From: Liquidambar formosana
Lineage: Eukaryota; Streptophyta; Magnoliopsida; Saxifragales; Altingiaceae
DNA length: 64,000 bases
Direction of reading: 5' to 3'
Assembly (NCBI GenBank): GCA_039720395.1
Contig: CM077828.1
Span: forward strand, 15,183,764 to 15,247,763
A program made the translations under genes and the position numbers. The notes beneath the pieces were generated by a model. It did not search any database, was not told where the DNA came from, and saw only the letters and a list, made by a program, of their open reading frames with translations. Below are positions 38,766 through 51,542 of the stretch, one piece after another (position 1 is the first letter of the stretch; each line of letters starts with the position of its first letter).

Positions 38766-40457
38766 AACAAGTTGTTGCTTCCATCCCCTTCATCTGAATT
38801 CGCAAAGATAACAGCATTCAGAAGAGAGGTGATGGGAATAGAACCAAAGCAGTTACAAAGGGTAGCCCACTGGGCAAGGTTATTAGCTGCTTTATTAGCC
38901 AACCTAAAAACACATCTAACAACCCATAAAGGGGTACTACTAAGAAGAGATTTGATATCAGAGATAAGATGTTGGATGGCCCAATAGGAATTTTAGTTCT
39001 AGTTAGCAAGAGGATCCATGACCAATGAAGCATCCCCCTCCACTATGATCAAAGAGAAAGCCATAGTAGAGCACTTCAAAAAACCATCCAATAAGGCTTT
39101 GGCTTCTGCCACTTTGGGATCAAAGAGACCTTCTTTGGTCGTCTAAGCAAACAAAAAGGAACCCAAGGAGTCTCTCAGAATAGCAATAACAACAGAGAAG
39201 GAATGACGAATAGCTATATCGAAATTGAGCTTCACTACAAGAAAAAGGTTTATAGATGACGCTTTTAGAATTTAAAAAATGACCCTTTTTTAAAAACCAG
39301 TCATCTTTTGATTTTTAGGATAAAAAGATGATTAGTTTTTAAGTTCAAACTTAAAACAGTCATCTTTGAAACAACAAAGATGATTGGTTTTTAAAAACAT
39401 TATAACAAAAGATGACTACTTTTAAAAACCAGTCATCAATTCACATTCCTCCCGTGTCATTTTTCTCTAGCTCCCCCGATCCCTTTTAACACAACCTACT
39501 TTTCTCTCTCTCTCTCTCTCTCTCTCTCCAATCTCTATCCCTCAGTTTCTCACAAAGCCTCACGCATCAGCACCACAAAGATGACTGTTTTGCTAAAAGG
39601 TGACTGTTAAATACAATCATCTATCAACGTTTTTGTAGTAGTGCTTGTACCACGGATTGGGAGGAGGTTTCCAATTGGGAGTGGCATAAAGAGAAGGTCT
39701 GGCCAAAATGGGGCAAGCTTCATAGTGTTCAAAAGCAATTTTCTCCACTTGAGATAAGAGAATTTTGGGATCAATCACAAAGTCTTCAAAAACAACTTGA
39801 TTACTTGTAAACTACAGCTGATCCATAAGCACCACTGCAAGAATAAAAAACTTGATTGCACTAGTATTATCCAGATTGAGTCCCATACCATTGAGAGAAC
39901 GGTAGCAATCCACTACAAAAGGGAAAGATTCTTGAATGCAGAGATATTAAGTGACCAGCTAGAGCTCATCCAAATGATCTCAATAATTTTACATTCCATA
40001 AACAGGTGCTTGGCAATTTCAATTTCAATCCCACATAAGGGGTAACAAACATCAGAAATGGGAAAACAATTATTAATCACTGCACGAACAGGGAGAATAT
40101 TCCAAATAAGTTTCCACAACAACACTTAGAATCTCTCGTGAATGCAAGCATTCCAAAGAGACTTCCAGGTCTTGGTATCACACGGGCCTCCTACCGAGAA
40201 TCTAACAACTTGATCTGTAAGGTACACAGATTTAACTGAGAACTTAGCAGAAGAATTAGGGATCCATACTATACGGTCATCCCTGATATTGGAGGATAGT
40301 TGAATCTGCAGAATAAGAAGCACAATTATTGGATCAAAAAGCTCCCTAATGTTGTAGACATCCCAATAAAACTCTGAAAAAATAATCAAATCTAAAACAA
40401 GATTAAGCCCCTGTCTACATTCTCAACAAGGCCTAAGCTAGAAACCATGGGTGAAGG
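38766..40457 (-). pseudogene. LINE zinc-binding region and RNase H remnant
   Basis: 40389-40126 gives DDRIVWIPNSSAKFSVKSVY and 40125-39913 the Cys-rich zf-RVT part. After the CACTA MITE, 39232 downward gives KLNFD, LIIVEGDASLV and RLANKAANNLA-like RNase H pieces. Stops lie between the parts. Confidence 0.8.
39233..39643. mobile_element. CACTA MITE, TSD CTT
   Basis: Starts CACTACAAGAAAAAGG and ends TTTTTGTAGTAGTG. The three flanking bases are CTT on both sides (39230-39232, 39644-39646), as CACTA elements give. The interior has several copies of GATGACTGGTTTTT and its inverse, plus a CT run (39502-39528). No transposase. Confidence 0.85.
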
Positions 40458-40721
40458 TAGGGGCGGATCCAGGAATTTTTGTCAGTGGTTGCACATAAGA
40501 ACCTATTATAGTTGCACATAAGAACTTATTGACAAACTAAACTTTTACTCTATAATCTATAAAAGCGAACTTTTACTCATTTACTTCCATAAATCAAGGG
40601 AGAAATAGTTTCAAAATATTATACATAAAGTTTACAAAAAGTGTGTATTTTTAGCATTTACACATATTTCAATATTGGATATTGTTTCCACACCAAAAAA
40701 CCAAAGAGATATAGTAAATCT

Positions 40722-42071
40722 TTACAACTGTTCCTGACGAGGCGTCATGCCTTGGTATCGTTGTATGATTGTCTCATTATCAATAGTATCAAACACTTCT
40801 TTCTCAATAAATGTAACTAAGCAATCATTTATCCATTGATCACCCATTCGATTACGCAATCGATTTTTTATAATCTTCATCCCTGAGAATGCTCTTTCAA
40901 CTGTTGCAGTCGCAATCGGTAAGATCAAAGCTAGTTTCACTAGCTTATACACTAACGGAAATATAACATTCTTTCTCTTTTGAACCATCTTTTCTGCGAG
41001 GCCACCAACTCCTTTAAGTTGTAAGAAATGATTGTCGGAGCGCATATCAAATATATAAGTATCAAGTTGATTGCTAAGTGCTATGAGATCTGATGGAGAA
41101 AAATCCGATGGAGAAAAATCCGAGGGGTAAAATTGAGCAAGACGAATCAACTTCTCTTTATCAAAAGCTAAAAATGAATCACTTGGATTCAAGCATGCCA
41201 TGCAAAGAAGTAGCTCAGTGTTCCCTTCTGTGAAACGGTTGTTAAGCTCTACAAGTTGCTTATCTAATACCATATAGAATAATCGAACACGATAATGGTG
41301 TAGATTAGTAGCTTGTTGAGCATTACATCGTGGCCGCCCCGAAAGTGCATATGAATCATCCATGTTTGGGATAGCAATAGTATTTTTACTACAAAAAAAA
41401 AAGAAATTTCATTGAGTAAGGGTTCCTATCCATCATCCCTCATAATTTGTAGTAGTTCCTTGGCTCCTTTAACCAAACCCATAGCATTTACAACCTCTTG
41501 GTCTTTTTTCTGTAGTGCTTGTGACAATTCATTTGTAATGCCCAACACCTTTATCATTAGGTGCATGATGAACATAAACTCAAATGATTGAATTGCATTT
41601 AATAAAGAAGTTGCTTCACCTTTTTGGTCAGAATTTCCACCATCCTCTTCAATAACCTCAAGCACATCAATGACAGAAGAAAACATAGCCTTCAAGTTTG
41701 TCAAAGAAGCATAGTGTGAGCCCCAACGTGTATCACCGGCGCGTTGGAGACTACTTTCTTGATTAAGACCACGCCCACTTGCAAGCTCACCATTGTCTAT
41801 AGCTTCTCTAACCATATTAGCTTGCTTCTCTCTTTGATGATCTTGACGTTTACATGAAGCTCCAACAACGTTTACTAAACGAGCAAGATCATTGAGATGG
41901 GAAGCAACTTGATTGTGATCTTTTGCAACCGCTACAAGTGCTAATTGAAGTTGGTGGGCAAAGCAATGAACATAGAAAGCACATGAATTTTCCTTTATTA
42001 TGAGACTTTTGAGACCATTAAATTCTCCACTCATGTTACTAGCTCAATCATAGCCTTGGCCTCTTAAACTT
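40722..42071 (-). pseudogene. hAT transposase C-terminal part with dimerisation domain
   Basis: Continues directly from the part at 44882 when the solo LTR and one AACTT copy are removed. It shows GYD, a stop where Gly is expected, then ASNMSG, HCFAHQLQL and GDTRWGSHY. A second stop (Trp position) and a frame change at a ten-T run (41391-41402) separate it from the C-terminal ORF 40722-41363, which carries ATVERAFSGMK and LRNRMGDQWIND of the hAT dimerisation domain. Non-functional as it stands. Confidence 0.85.
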
Positions 42072-44881
42072 TGTGAACCCCGGAAATTGGGCCCACAAGG
42101 GATTGAAAGAAAATGGGTTTGAAAAAGAAAAAGGAAAGGAGTCGCCACCTTATTTTTTAAAGGAAACAAGGAAAACCCTAAAAATAGTTTGTTTTAGGAA
42201 AACAATTTGAATGACTCCATAAAAAATGAAAGGCAAAAACCAATCTTTTGAAAACCAAAGAAATCGGGGATTCAGAGGCTAAGTTATGACATGGGAAGGT
42301 TCTAGGCAAAGCCTATAGGCACCCATGTCACCCTTTCGGTCTCTCAGTTCATTTGGGCTAAATCAAGATCTTTCCATACAAAAATCGGCAAGTATATCAT
42401 CACAAGAATTGCATGCATATCATATATTTCATTCATCCATCCATGCATAATAAGCACATAAAAACAGAAAAAGAAAAAGAAGAAAAGAAAACAAAAATAA
42501 ACCTAGGATGCTTGGATCCTAGAACGGACTTGAGCCTCACGAAGAGCGCCTACGTACCATGCAACGAAATACATGGATCAAAGTCCACGTAGTTCGATTA
42601 GAATTAGGGTTAAGACCTAATATAAACCTATGGTTAAAACCCTAGGTTTCCTTATTTGATCAAAAGAGTTGAATATGATAGAAAGTTTGATTTTAGGAAA
42701 GAAATCCACAAAATGGAAACTTTAATAAAAACCAGAATTTTATTTACGAAGGAAACCTTTGATTAAACCATAGACTTGTATTAAAAATTAACCCTAGATA
42801 GGGAGAAGAGAATGAGTTAAGAAGAAAGGTGAATTGGGGCACCTTCACACCCACTTACCTGAGCGCAATTACTCCAAACATTAGCTATTTCAGACATAAG
42901 CAGCCCTATTTGCCATAGGACAAATACCACACCTATTTGCACCCTTACAAGTGCTCAAAACCATGCGAAAACACTAACATGCAAATCTGGACAGAATAGT
43001 ATTATGGCCTAAAATCATCCACTAAGCATGCCAATAGCAAAAACAGCGAACAATAATAAGTCCTAACATATTCCTAGAACCATATCATGCATAAAAACCC
43101 TAAAACATACTAACATGCATGCAAAACTATCATGTTTACTCCATATGAAAAACATATACAGCAAACACGAAGAAAAACCAATAAAAAAGTCTACTTTATC
43201 ATGCTATATGAAAACAAACACAAAACAATGACTCTAAAACCCTAAACTCACAAATATGCTGAAAAACATACAAAACATGCTTTAATCATGCTAAAACCAA
43301 ACTAAACAGAAATTAAATCATGCATATTAACTAACTAAAGCAATATAACATGATGAAAATCCTAACTCTAACATGCAATGACACTAATCCTAGCACAAGG
43401 ACAAACAGGAGCACAAGAATCATAACTATGCATTAAAAACCTAAAGGACAGCCCTATAGCATGCTAAACAGTAGATAAAAAATAGATATTCCATGTATAT
43501 TAACTAGCTAGAGTGTTAATACATGATAAAAAGGCTACCTTTAACATGCAATAAGCCTAACCCATATGAAAACCTAGTTTAAGCTTGAATAGAGAAGGAG
43601 AATACCTTATTCTCTCTCAAACACTCAAGTATTAATGCATAAAGTGGCTCCCCTTGTGTTTGTAATTGTTCGTGGCTCCTCAGGTCTTTAGAGTGAATCA
43701 AACCAACACGAATCCTCCTCTTTGTCAAAGTGGTATCACAGCAAAGAGATCAAAACTCAACTCAACTTTGAAAAGAAATAGAAAACAAAAAGAGAACAAG
43801 AGAAAAGAAAAGTTATTTTCGTCACTTTGCAGCAGCAGCAACTGCAATCGCGTTTTTGGATATGAAAACGTTAGATTTGGACAAAGCTTGTGAAATACAA
43901 AGTTGTAGAGAATTGAATTATCTTTCTAACAAGACCAATTTCATCAAATTCTGACTTCGGATGAAAAAGTTATGATTAAAATACGACTGCTGGTTTTCAG
44001 AAAATCTGCTGCTGAATTATGATGAATTTCACTCCCTCCAAACCCTCTTCTCCTCCCCCTTGTTTAAAGACATTAAGAGAGTATTTATAGCTGAAATCTG
44101 GAGTTTCCCTTTCCTTCCTGGACTAGGTTTCTTTGGAGAATAATCAAAAGGTATTTTATAATGATAAAAGACTTCTAATCTGAATAGGAAAAGGAAATTG
44201 TCTTTTATAAAAATTGGGAGATTGACCGCTAACACGCATGCACATGTATCGTATGTGCGTACACACACTCATCACATACGTACACGTGTTAGTGTCATGA
44301 TAAAAATGGCTAATTTAATAAAATAATTTTTTTTTCATTTTAACCAAAAATCTCATGCTGTGATTCGCACTAATTCTTCAAGGATAATCCGTAAATAACC
44401 ACACTAAACTCATCATCAGGCCATATCAAAATTGAACTTCATGAAACACTTTTGAGGGTAAAATGATGACTAATGAAAGTCAATTTGAAAAGATTTGGTT
44501 GGTAATTGTGAGTCAATTAGAGCTAACCCAAGGAAGGGTCAATTAACCAACTTGAACTACATCGAGCCATTTTAATCCCGAGCCATTGACTTACCAAATT
44601 GAACCTAGAAATACCTCATATGCATCCATATGAACTCCAATTGACAATTTGGAGATCATTTCAAGGTCAAATGAAAAGTTTGGGACTTAAAAGACGATTA
44701 TGCCCCTTAAGTCACAAAAGCTCTTATTATCCCTCAAGATCAACTCCAATTTGAACCAAAATTCATATCCATTGTCCTTGTGACTCTAGAAAACTAATGC
44801 AAGTGACTAGACTCAAAAACAAAACAAAAACATACATGAAATGATGAGCCCTAGTAAGGTGGTGCAAAAATGGGGTGTGAC
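42072..44881 (-). mobile_element. Solo LTR (Tat-like), 2.8 kb, TSD AACTT
   Basis: On the minus strand it starts TGTCACACCCCATTTTTG and ends CCGGGGTTCACA. The flanks are AACTT on both sides (42067-42071, 44882-44886). There is one LTR only. It shares the ACACCCCATTTT start and a GGTGGCGACTC segment with the LTR of the large element at 55036-56350. A TATA box (CTATAAATAC) is at 44081-44090. Confidence 0.88.
44231..44290 (-). promoter_or_regulatory. Weak phased palindromes upstream of the LTR TATA box
   Basis: GCATGC, TGCGTACAC and TACGTACAC have centres near 44238.5, 44260.5 and 44281.5, so 22 and 21 bp apart, 150-200 bp upstream of the TATA box at 44081-44090 in LTR orientation. Symmetry is imperfect; support comes from the same layout in other LTRs here. 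Confidence 0.35.
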
Positions 44882-46062
44882 AAACTTGATACACTTAGAT
44901 TATGCCTTGCAAATAATGAATTAATTGCTTCTTTCAGTGATAAAGCAGTTGTGTTGGAAACATGAACAAGACTAAGAAAGCGCTCAACAACACATCCTTT
45001 CTTATTCACAAAGCGAATCATAACAGCCATTTGCTCTTTGGTAGATACATCACGAGATTCATCAACTAACACAGAAAATAGATCATGTCCAAGATCATTA
45101 AGTATCACATTGGTAGTTGCACTTGCGGCACAACGCACAATGTGTTTTTGGATTCCATGAGCTATAACTTTGAGATTCTTAGGAGCATTTTTCAACACAA
45201 CCTTATCAACTTCTTCATTATTCTTAGCAAGAAATGTTAGAAGTTCAAGAAAGTTTCCACGATTTATTGAATCCTCGGATTCATTATGACCGCGAAATGC
45301 CAACCCTTGGCGTAACAAAAATCGAATACAATCAATTGTAGCAGTCAAACGAATTCGATACTTCATAGTAGAATCATGCAATGGTCGAGAAAAAGCAACT
45401 TCAACGTGTTGCTTTTGATTCATCAAATCTTCACACATCCTACGAGCATTGTTATGAGCATTTTCTGTGGATCCAACATGAACCCCCAACCTCTTCTTTT
45501 TTCCCCAACAAGAAAATCTCGTTCGTGTGAAAGCATCACCACCCCCTTGCCCCCCAATACTATTTCCCATAAGATAGCAATATAAACAAAATACAGCATC
45601 TTTTGAAACACTATACTCTAGCCAATCGCCAAACTCTTCAAGCCATTTTGTAGGGAGACGACGCAATTTAACTCCAACACTCTTTTGTGGAAACTCATGT
45701 GAGCTTGGTTGACATGGGCCTCTTTGCAAATAAGCCAATCGAATTTCATCCCGATCATTAGGATGATAGTCTGATATTTTCTTTCGCAATCCAGGATCGA
45801 AAGGAAGATCTTCCACATTGATTTCAATACGACTTTGCTTTGTGCAATGTCGTATGTCATCACTAGGAACTTGAATATTCTCCTGAGTACTTGATGGTTG
45901 TTCCAATGTCTTAGGAACATTGCCTTTTTTTATACTACTTGATGGCTGTCCCAATGTTTTAGGAACATTACTTTTTTCTTGAGTACTTGATGGTTGTTCC
46001 AATGTCCTAGGTGTTCTTATAATCCATTTATCCATATCTGATTCAAAAATCAAATATTTCAT
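44882..46062 (-). pseudogene. hAT transposase N-terminal part (zf-TTF/DUF4371 type)
   Basis: Residues 1-75 carry three imperfect copies of a TLEQPSSTQE unit. A zf-TTF-like domain follows (WLEYS, CLYCYLMG, F..WKK-like region), then the DUF4371 segment with FSVLVDESRDVSTKEQMAV. This resembles plant zinc finger MYM-type protein 1-like transposases. The frame is open until the solo LTR breaks it at 44881; the last residues of the ORF are LTR-encoded. Confidence 0.85.
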
Positions 46063-47019
46063 GAGAAAAACCCCTAAAGTCTAAACCTAAAAAAATAATT
46101 TATATATATTGACATACAAAATTAGGAGTAACAGCATTAAGATTTAAGAACACTATATATGGATCCCTAGAAAAGCTAGTTCTTGAGATTTTACAATTTA
46201 AATTCATTAGTTGAACTGTTGAATTATCACTTTCCAAACACAATTAAAATACACTTAAAGAGTTAAAGGCTTAAAGCCCTAAAAAGCATCCAAAAAATAA
46301 TTAAAAAACAAATCAAAAGATTCAGAATAAATATATAAAACAATACTTAAAATTTAAAAACAAAATCAAGTAAGATACAAATAAAATCAAACATATTCAC
46401 AAAAACAAAAACAACTAAACAAGGGTTTAGAGTTTAGACTTACCTTAGAAATCAGGAGAAAGAATTTGCCACCACTGTCCGTATCAACACAAAAGAAGCC
46501 TTTGCAAGATTGCAAAAGATCATTTAGTCATTTTCTCTTTTACTTCAGCCCAAAAAAAAAGAAAAAAAGAAAAAGAAAAAGAATCAGTGAAAACAAGAGT
46601 CTTACAGTATATCACCGACAGGCAACGTGATGACTGATCGACTGTCAATGGAACTTTGATCAGTTCGACGGTGTCACAGGCTCAGTGTCACCAAAATCCT
46701 CCTATCTCCATGCCTCCATGACTCCCTCCCATAATCTGATAACCCACAGGCCACAGTCGGACAGTCCCACACTCCCACAGTGACGGTGAATTTGTGATGC
46801 CGTGAATCTGTGATGGCCTAATGGGCACTGGTAGGGGCGTGATATGTGAGATTGAAGAGAAAGAGAGAGAACAACATTTTTTTTTTGGATTGACTCTTCA
46901 GGCTGATGGCCTGATGGATAGGCACTGGGTAGCAGGGTAGGGGCATTAGGCGTGATGATATGTGTGAGAGAGAGAGAGAGAGAGAAAGAGAGAAAGAAGA
47001 CAACTTCTTTCTTTTCCAT

Positions 47020-47362
47020 TTTTTTTAGTTTACTGTAATAGGTGTATGGTCTTTTTGCTTTGGGAAGCTTTCAAAGTACGCCCATCTGATGTTTTGGGGA
47101 GGAGAGCAATGAGTGGAGAAGAGGACTTCCTTTTTTTTTTTTTTTTTTTTAGTTTACTGTGATAGGCGTATAGCCTTTTTGCTTTGGGAAGCTTTCAAAA
47201 GACACCTATATGATGTTTTGGGGAGAGAGAGCAATGAGTGGAGAAGACTTCTTTTTTTTTTTTTTTTTTAGTTTACTGTAACAGGCTTATAGCCTTTTTG
47301 TTTCAGGAAACTTTCAAAATACACTTAACTGATGTTTTCGGGAGGGAGAGCAATGAATGGGG
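47020..47362. repeat. Three-copy subterminal tandem repeat of the hAT element
   Basis: Units beginning AGTTTACTGT at 47027, 47151 and 47270 (periods 124 and 119) share TTTTTGCTTTGGGAAGCTTTC, GATGTTTTGGGGAG and GAGCAATGAGTGGAGAAG, each preceded by a long T run. hAT subterminal repeats commonly bind the transposase. Confidence 0.85.
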
Positions 47363-47468
47363 CTGGGAAGACTGAAAAGTTCTGTATATAAAAAAAAAAA
47401 AAAAGGAAAAATCCAGTGGTTGCACGTGCACACAGGGGCACCTGTGTGCATCCGCCCCTGGGTGAAGG

Positions 47469-47674
47469 GGACCCAAAGGGTCCTTCCAAAGATTAATAAA
47501 AGAGCCATCACCCACAAAGAAGCAAAAACCCTTCAAGAGAAGGTCTTTGCTTTTAACAATACACCTCCAAGGCCACGAATCTCCATTGCAGCACTTCGCT
47601 TTGAGGAAAGGTCTGCTTTTACAATATTTGGCCTTTAAAGTCTACGCTTAAAGCATATCACAATCAGTAAGAAG
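47469..47674 (-). pseudogene. LINE segment between reverse transcriptase and zinc-binding region
   Basis: Minus-strand LKAKYC...VGDGSFINLWKDPL matches the standard linker of plant L1 ORF2. It joins directly to GWLLL of the upstream segment once the 47675-48894 solo LTR and one TSD copy are removed, and to the 40450 side once the hAT is removed. Confidence 0.75.
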
Positions 47675-48894
47675 TGCTGCAACTTTAATAATGGTCCCAA
47701 GTGCAGGATGTCGCGAAGTAATAAATTCTTGGTGAGTCCAAGGTTGAACCACAGGGAAAGAGAATAATTAGCAAAGATGATTGAAAAAAGATTTTAGAAA
47801 TTTGGTTGCTTGATTGCAGAGAATTAGTTTGATTGAAAACAATAATTTAAAAGCACTAACGTTCAGAGGTCCACTCACAACAAGTATTAGATATTTGCTA
47901 ATGACTCAATTTTATAACTCAACTGAGATTCATACGAAGGATGACCCCAGTCGAATGATATAACAATTAATTTTATTCAAAATAATTCTAAAAATATGGA
48001 TTCATAAAATGATTGATTTATTACATGAGAAAACTAGTAATTTAATTCGCAGGGAATTCTACGCATTCACTGTACCCAGAGTTAACGATAAATCAAAGAA
48101 TTATACAGAATAAATACTTTGCAAAATAATCAAAATCATTCAAAATTATGAAAGCTTGCATTAAATCCATGAAAGAGTAATTAAACAAATACTAAACAAT
48201 TGTTGTGGCTTCACTCCTAGCCTTAGCAAAAAGTTTAGCTACTCATGATAATTGAAAACTAGAAAACTCAAGACAGGTAGAAGAAGAAGAACAAGAGAGG
48301 TGCAAATAGAAGAGAAGAGAAGTAATATATATAGGTGCAGCCGCCTTTTCCTTTCTATGTGCTCTTAGGGTTTCCAAGTGAAAGAAGAGAAAAATTAGGA
48401 AACAAATTGGGAATCCCATTTTTTTCCAGTTATGCTAACTTGTAACCCGTTTTTTACCTACTAAACGTCGAAATCACGAAATATCTGTGAAATACAATAT
48501 TGTCGGGCTTCAAATTATCTTTCCAGGGACACCAATTTCGCATCAATTGGACTTTGGAGTTAAAAGTTATGGTTAAAATACGGTAACTGCTCCAAACTTC
48601 TTTTTTAGTATTCTTTCCAACTTTGGGATTGCCAATTTCTTTGCTAAAATCTTCTAAAATTAATGCATTTCACCCTTGCAAAGCTTCCATATAGTTCCAA
48701 ATAAACAAAGAATGCTTGACCATAGGAAATTGGCCTCTTACAAAAATAAAACACACATTAATACACCACTTTAAATATAAGAGCATGTATCAAAAAAGCT
48801 CATGTATAATGTGTAAAATGAGAAATTAAGTACAAAATAGATGTGATAATGCCTACTAAAAGTATAACATTAATGCAATTTTAAGCTATTATCA
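47675..48894 (-). mobile_element. Solo LTR, 1.2 kb, TSD AGAAG
   Basis: On the minus strand it starts TGATAATAGCTTAAAATTGC and ends AAAGTTGCAGCA. AGAAG flanks it on both sides (47670-47674, 48895-48899). Removing it rejoins the LINE reading frame (GWLLL then TD.DML...LKAKYC). The start is of a Ty3/gypsy LTR type I recall from other plants; family not certain. Confidence 0.85.
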
Positions 48895-50771
48895 AGAAGA
48901 AGCCACCCCAAGGTCCCCAATTTTGCAATAAGGGCTTTATTCATATCACTTATACGCCGAAAGCCTAGCCCTCCGCTGCACTTATGGAAGCAAATGGAAT
49001 CCCAAGCTTTAAGAAAAAGACTGCTACTTTTGTCATCTTTAAACCCCCACCAGAAATTACGAAATCTTGTATCAAGAGAATTACAAGTTACCTTGGGAAG
49101 ATTGAAAGTAGACATGGTATAAGTTAGAATGGCAGAAGCGACTGATCGGATGAGGGTGGCTCTACCAGCTTGAGAGAGAGTGCGAGACTTCCATCCATTT
49201 ATACGACTATGGATTCTTTCCACAATAGAGTTGAAAGACTGCTTTTTGGATATACCCATAAACAGAGGCAGACCCAAATAGATTGCAGTAGCATCAACCT
49301 TACAAAAATTCAAAAGGAAAGAGCTAGCTCCTGCTTCTCTGCCACCAAAATTTTTACTATAGTGCACTAGGGACTTGTCCATGTTTACAGATTGCCCCAA
49401 CCAGCTTCCATAAGTCTCCAAGTAATGGAGAGCAAATATAACACTAGAATTAGAGGCTCTACATAAAATAAAGAGGTCATCTATAAACAAAAGGTGGGAA
49501 ATCGATGGTTCCCTACGACACACTTTAATACAATGGAGATAGCTATTAACTTCAGCACACATAATAATCTTGGGAAGCACTTCAGAACAGAGGATAAAGA
49601 AGAAAGGGGATAAGGGATCCCCTTGGCGAAGACCTCTTTGAGGTCTAAATAATCCCATGGGGCCACCATTCACAAGAACAAAGAAAGATATAGTAGAGAT
49701 GCATTAAGATATCCAATGAATCCAAGTGGAACTGAAACCAAAACACTTTAGGACTTCAAGTAAGAAGGGCCATTCGGTCCTATCATAGGCCCACTCCATG
49801 TCAATCTTGAGGGCCACTAAACCTCCCTTTCCTTTTTTGTGCTTCATAGTGTGCATAATTTCCTGAACCATCATCGAGTTATCGAACATGTTTCTCCCAG
49901 AAACAAACGCAACTTGAATAGGAGAAATGAGTTTGTGAAGTAAAAGCTGTAACCGATTAGCCAAAATTTTGCAATAATTTTATAAACAACATTGCATAAA
50001 CTAATGGGTCTAAAGTGTTTAACCAGAGAAACCGCATTAGTCTTGGGGATAAGAGCAATGTTAATGTGTTTGAGCTGTTTAAACATAAAACCACTGAGAA
50101 AAAAAACTTCTAACAGTGGAGATAACATTAAATTTAACAATATTCCAATAATGTTTATAAAACAAAATATTCATACCATTAGGGCCAGGAGCTTTGTTAA
50201 AACCTATACGGAAAAGAACCTCTCGAATTTCAATGTCATCTGGAATGGCACATAGGCAGAGGTTATCCTTATAAGTAATGTAGCTGGGAAGAAGGTCCTC
50301 CAAGTGAGCGGGAAAAGATGGATTTGAAGAGGAGAAAAGTTCCTTGAATTGGCAAATGAAGCAATCATCAATATCAACCCTATTAGACATCCAAAAGCCC
50401 TCCTCATTTTTTAGCAAGTCAATCATATTCCTCTTACCTCGAATGACGACAGAGAGATGGAAAAACTTGGTATTACGGTCACTTTCCTTGAGCAACTGGA
50501 TTCTTGAATTTTGTCTCCAAAGAATTTCTTCTCTCTTGAGACATTTGTCCAAATTACATTACAAGTTAACATCTTTAGCTAAATTGTTATCTGAAGCATC
50601 AGCACTTTGCACAATCTGAATTGCCTTCTTTAAGGCATCAATCTTTTGACTAATGAAATCGAAATGGTTCTTATTCCATGAGGAAAGAGCATTCCTAGAG
50701 ACCTTAATTCTATGACATAACCGAAATGCAGCTGAGCCAGGGCACCAAGACATCCAAGCATGTTCAATCAC
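48895..50771 (-). pseudogene. LINE reverse transcriptase remnant
   Basis: Motifs in order: KESDRNTKFFH and FNKAPGPNGM (50552-50079), ALIPKTN...FRPISLCNV...KIIAK (50100-49970), QVAFVSGRNMFDN and ALKIDMEWAYD (49964-49704), and RGLRQGDPLSPFFFILC with FIDD at the active site (49673-48895). Consensus at the last site is usually FADD. At least four frame changes and several stops are needed to join them. Confidence 0.85.
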
Positions 50772-50874
50772 CAGAGCACTAGACTCATCCCTAGTCTATA
50801 TAGGCTGGAATTTGAAAGGGCGAGCTAGCCACATAATTATTTTCACCAAAACTATTCTGAAAGATGGGATTATG

Positions 50875-51542
50875 ATTAGAGAATATCACAAGAAGATGAG
50901 ACACTTGCATGTGGGAAGAGAGTCTTCCAAGCAATATTAGCCAAACCTCTATCCAGTTGCTCTTTGATGTTGGTTGTGTTACTTCTTTTGTTACACCAAG
51001 TGAATCGATGACCTGAAAAGCCTAGAACAATAAGCCCAACAGAGTCCATGAGATGCCTCAAACCACTAGAAGAAGGGTAAGCAAAGGGCTACCACCCCTC
51101 TTATCATTTTGAGAAGTAACACAATTGAAATCACCAATACATAACCATGGCCCAGAGAAGGAATTGGCAATGTACTCCAGCTAGTCAAGGAAGTTAGCTT
51201 TACCTTGCCAATAAGGGGGACCATACACACCAATAAGCATCCAAGAATTGGAAGGGGGGAGGAGAAGATAAGACTGTTGATCATACGATTGTTCGAAACA
51301 GTAACCTCAATCTCAATCCCCAAACACCAAGCTAGACATGAACCACCAATTTTACTAAAGGACGGGATAGAGACAAGGTTGCTAAAGCTAAGGTTGGAGA
51401 GACAACTCTTAACTTTAGAATCATGAATTTTGGTTTCCATAAGGAAAATAGCATCAGGTTGAAGATCTCGAACAAGCACCTGCAGTGACCAAATTACCAC
51501 AGGCCAAGTAAGCCCACGACAATTCCACAATAAGAGATTCAC
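50875..51542 (-). pseudogene. LINE ORF2 N-terminus: endonuclease (EEP) remnant
   Basis: It starts with MNLLLWNCRGL, the usual start of plant L1 ORF2, followed by FLMETK (catalytic Glu region). A frame change near 51066 leads to GHRFTWCN and QLDRGLAN, the later endonuclease motifs. Stops near 50875 and 51063 break the frame. Confidence 0.8.

Larger units (their letters stand above)
40458..47460 (-). mobile_element. hAT transposon with decayed transposase, TSD GGTGAAGG
   Basis: The termini are TAGGGGCGGATCC on the left and, as reverse complement, CAGGGGCGGATGC on the right, followed inward on both sides by a CAGTGGTTGCAC segment. The eight flanking bases GGTGAAGG are identical (40450-40457, 47461-47468). 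The element is 7003 bp, of which 2815 bp are a later solo LTR and its duplicated target. It sits inside the LINE. Confidence 0.93.

Noticed and set aside
47675..48894. Continuation of the LINE ORF or a separate gene
   Set aside because: TG...CA ends, the AGAAG duplication and restored LINE continuity after removal show it is a solo LTR.
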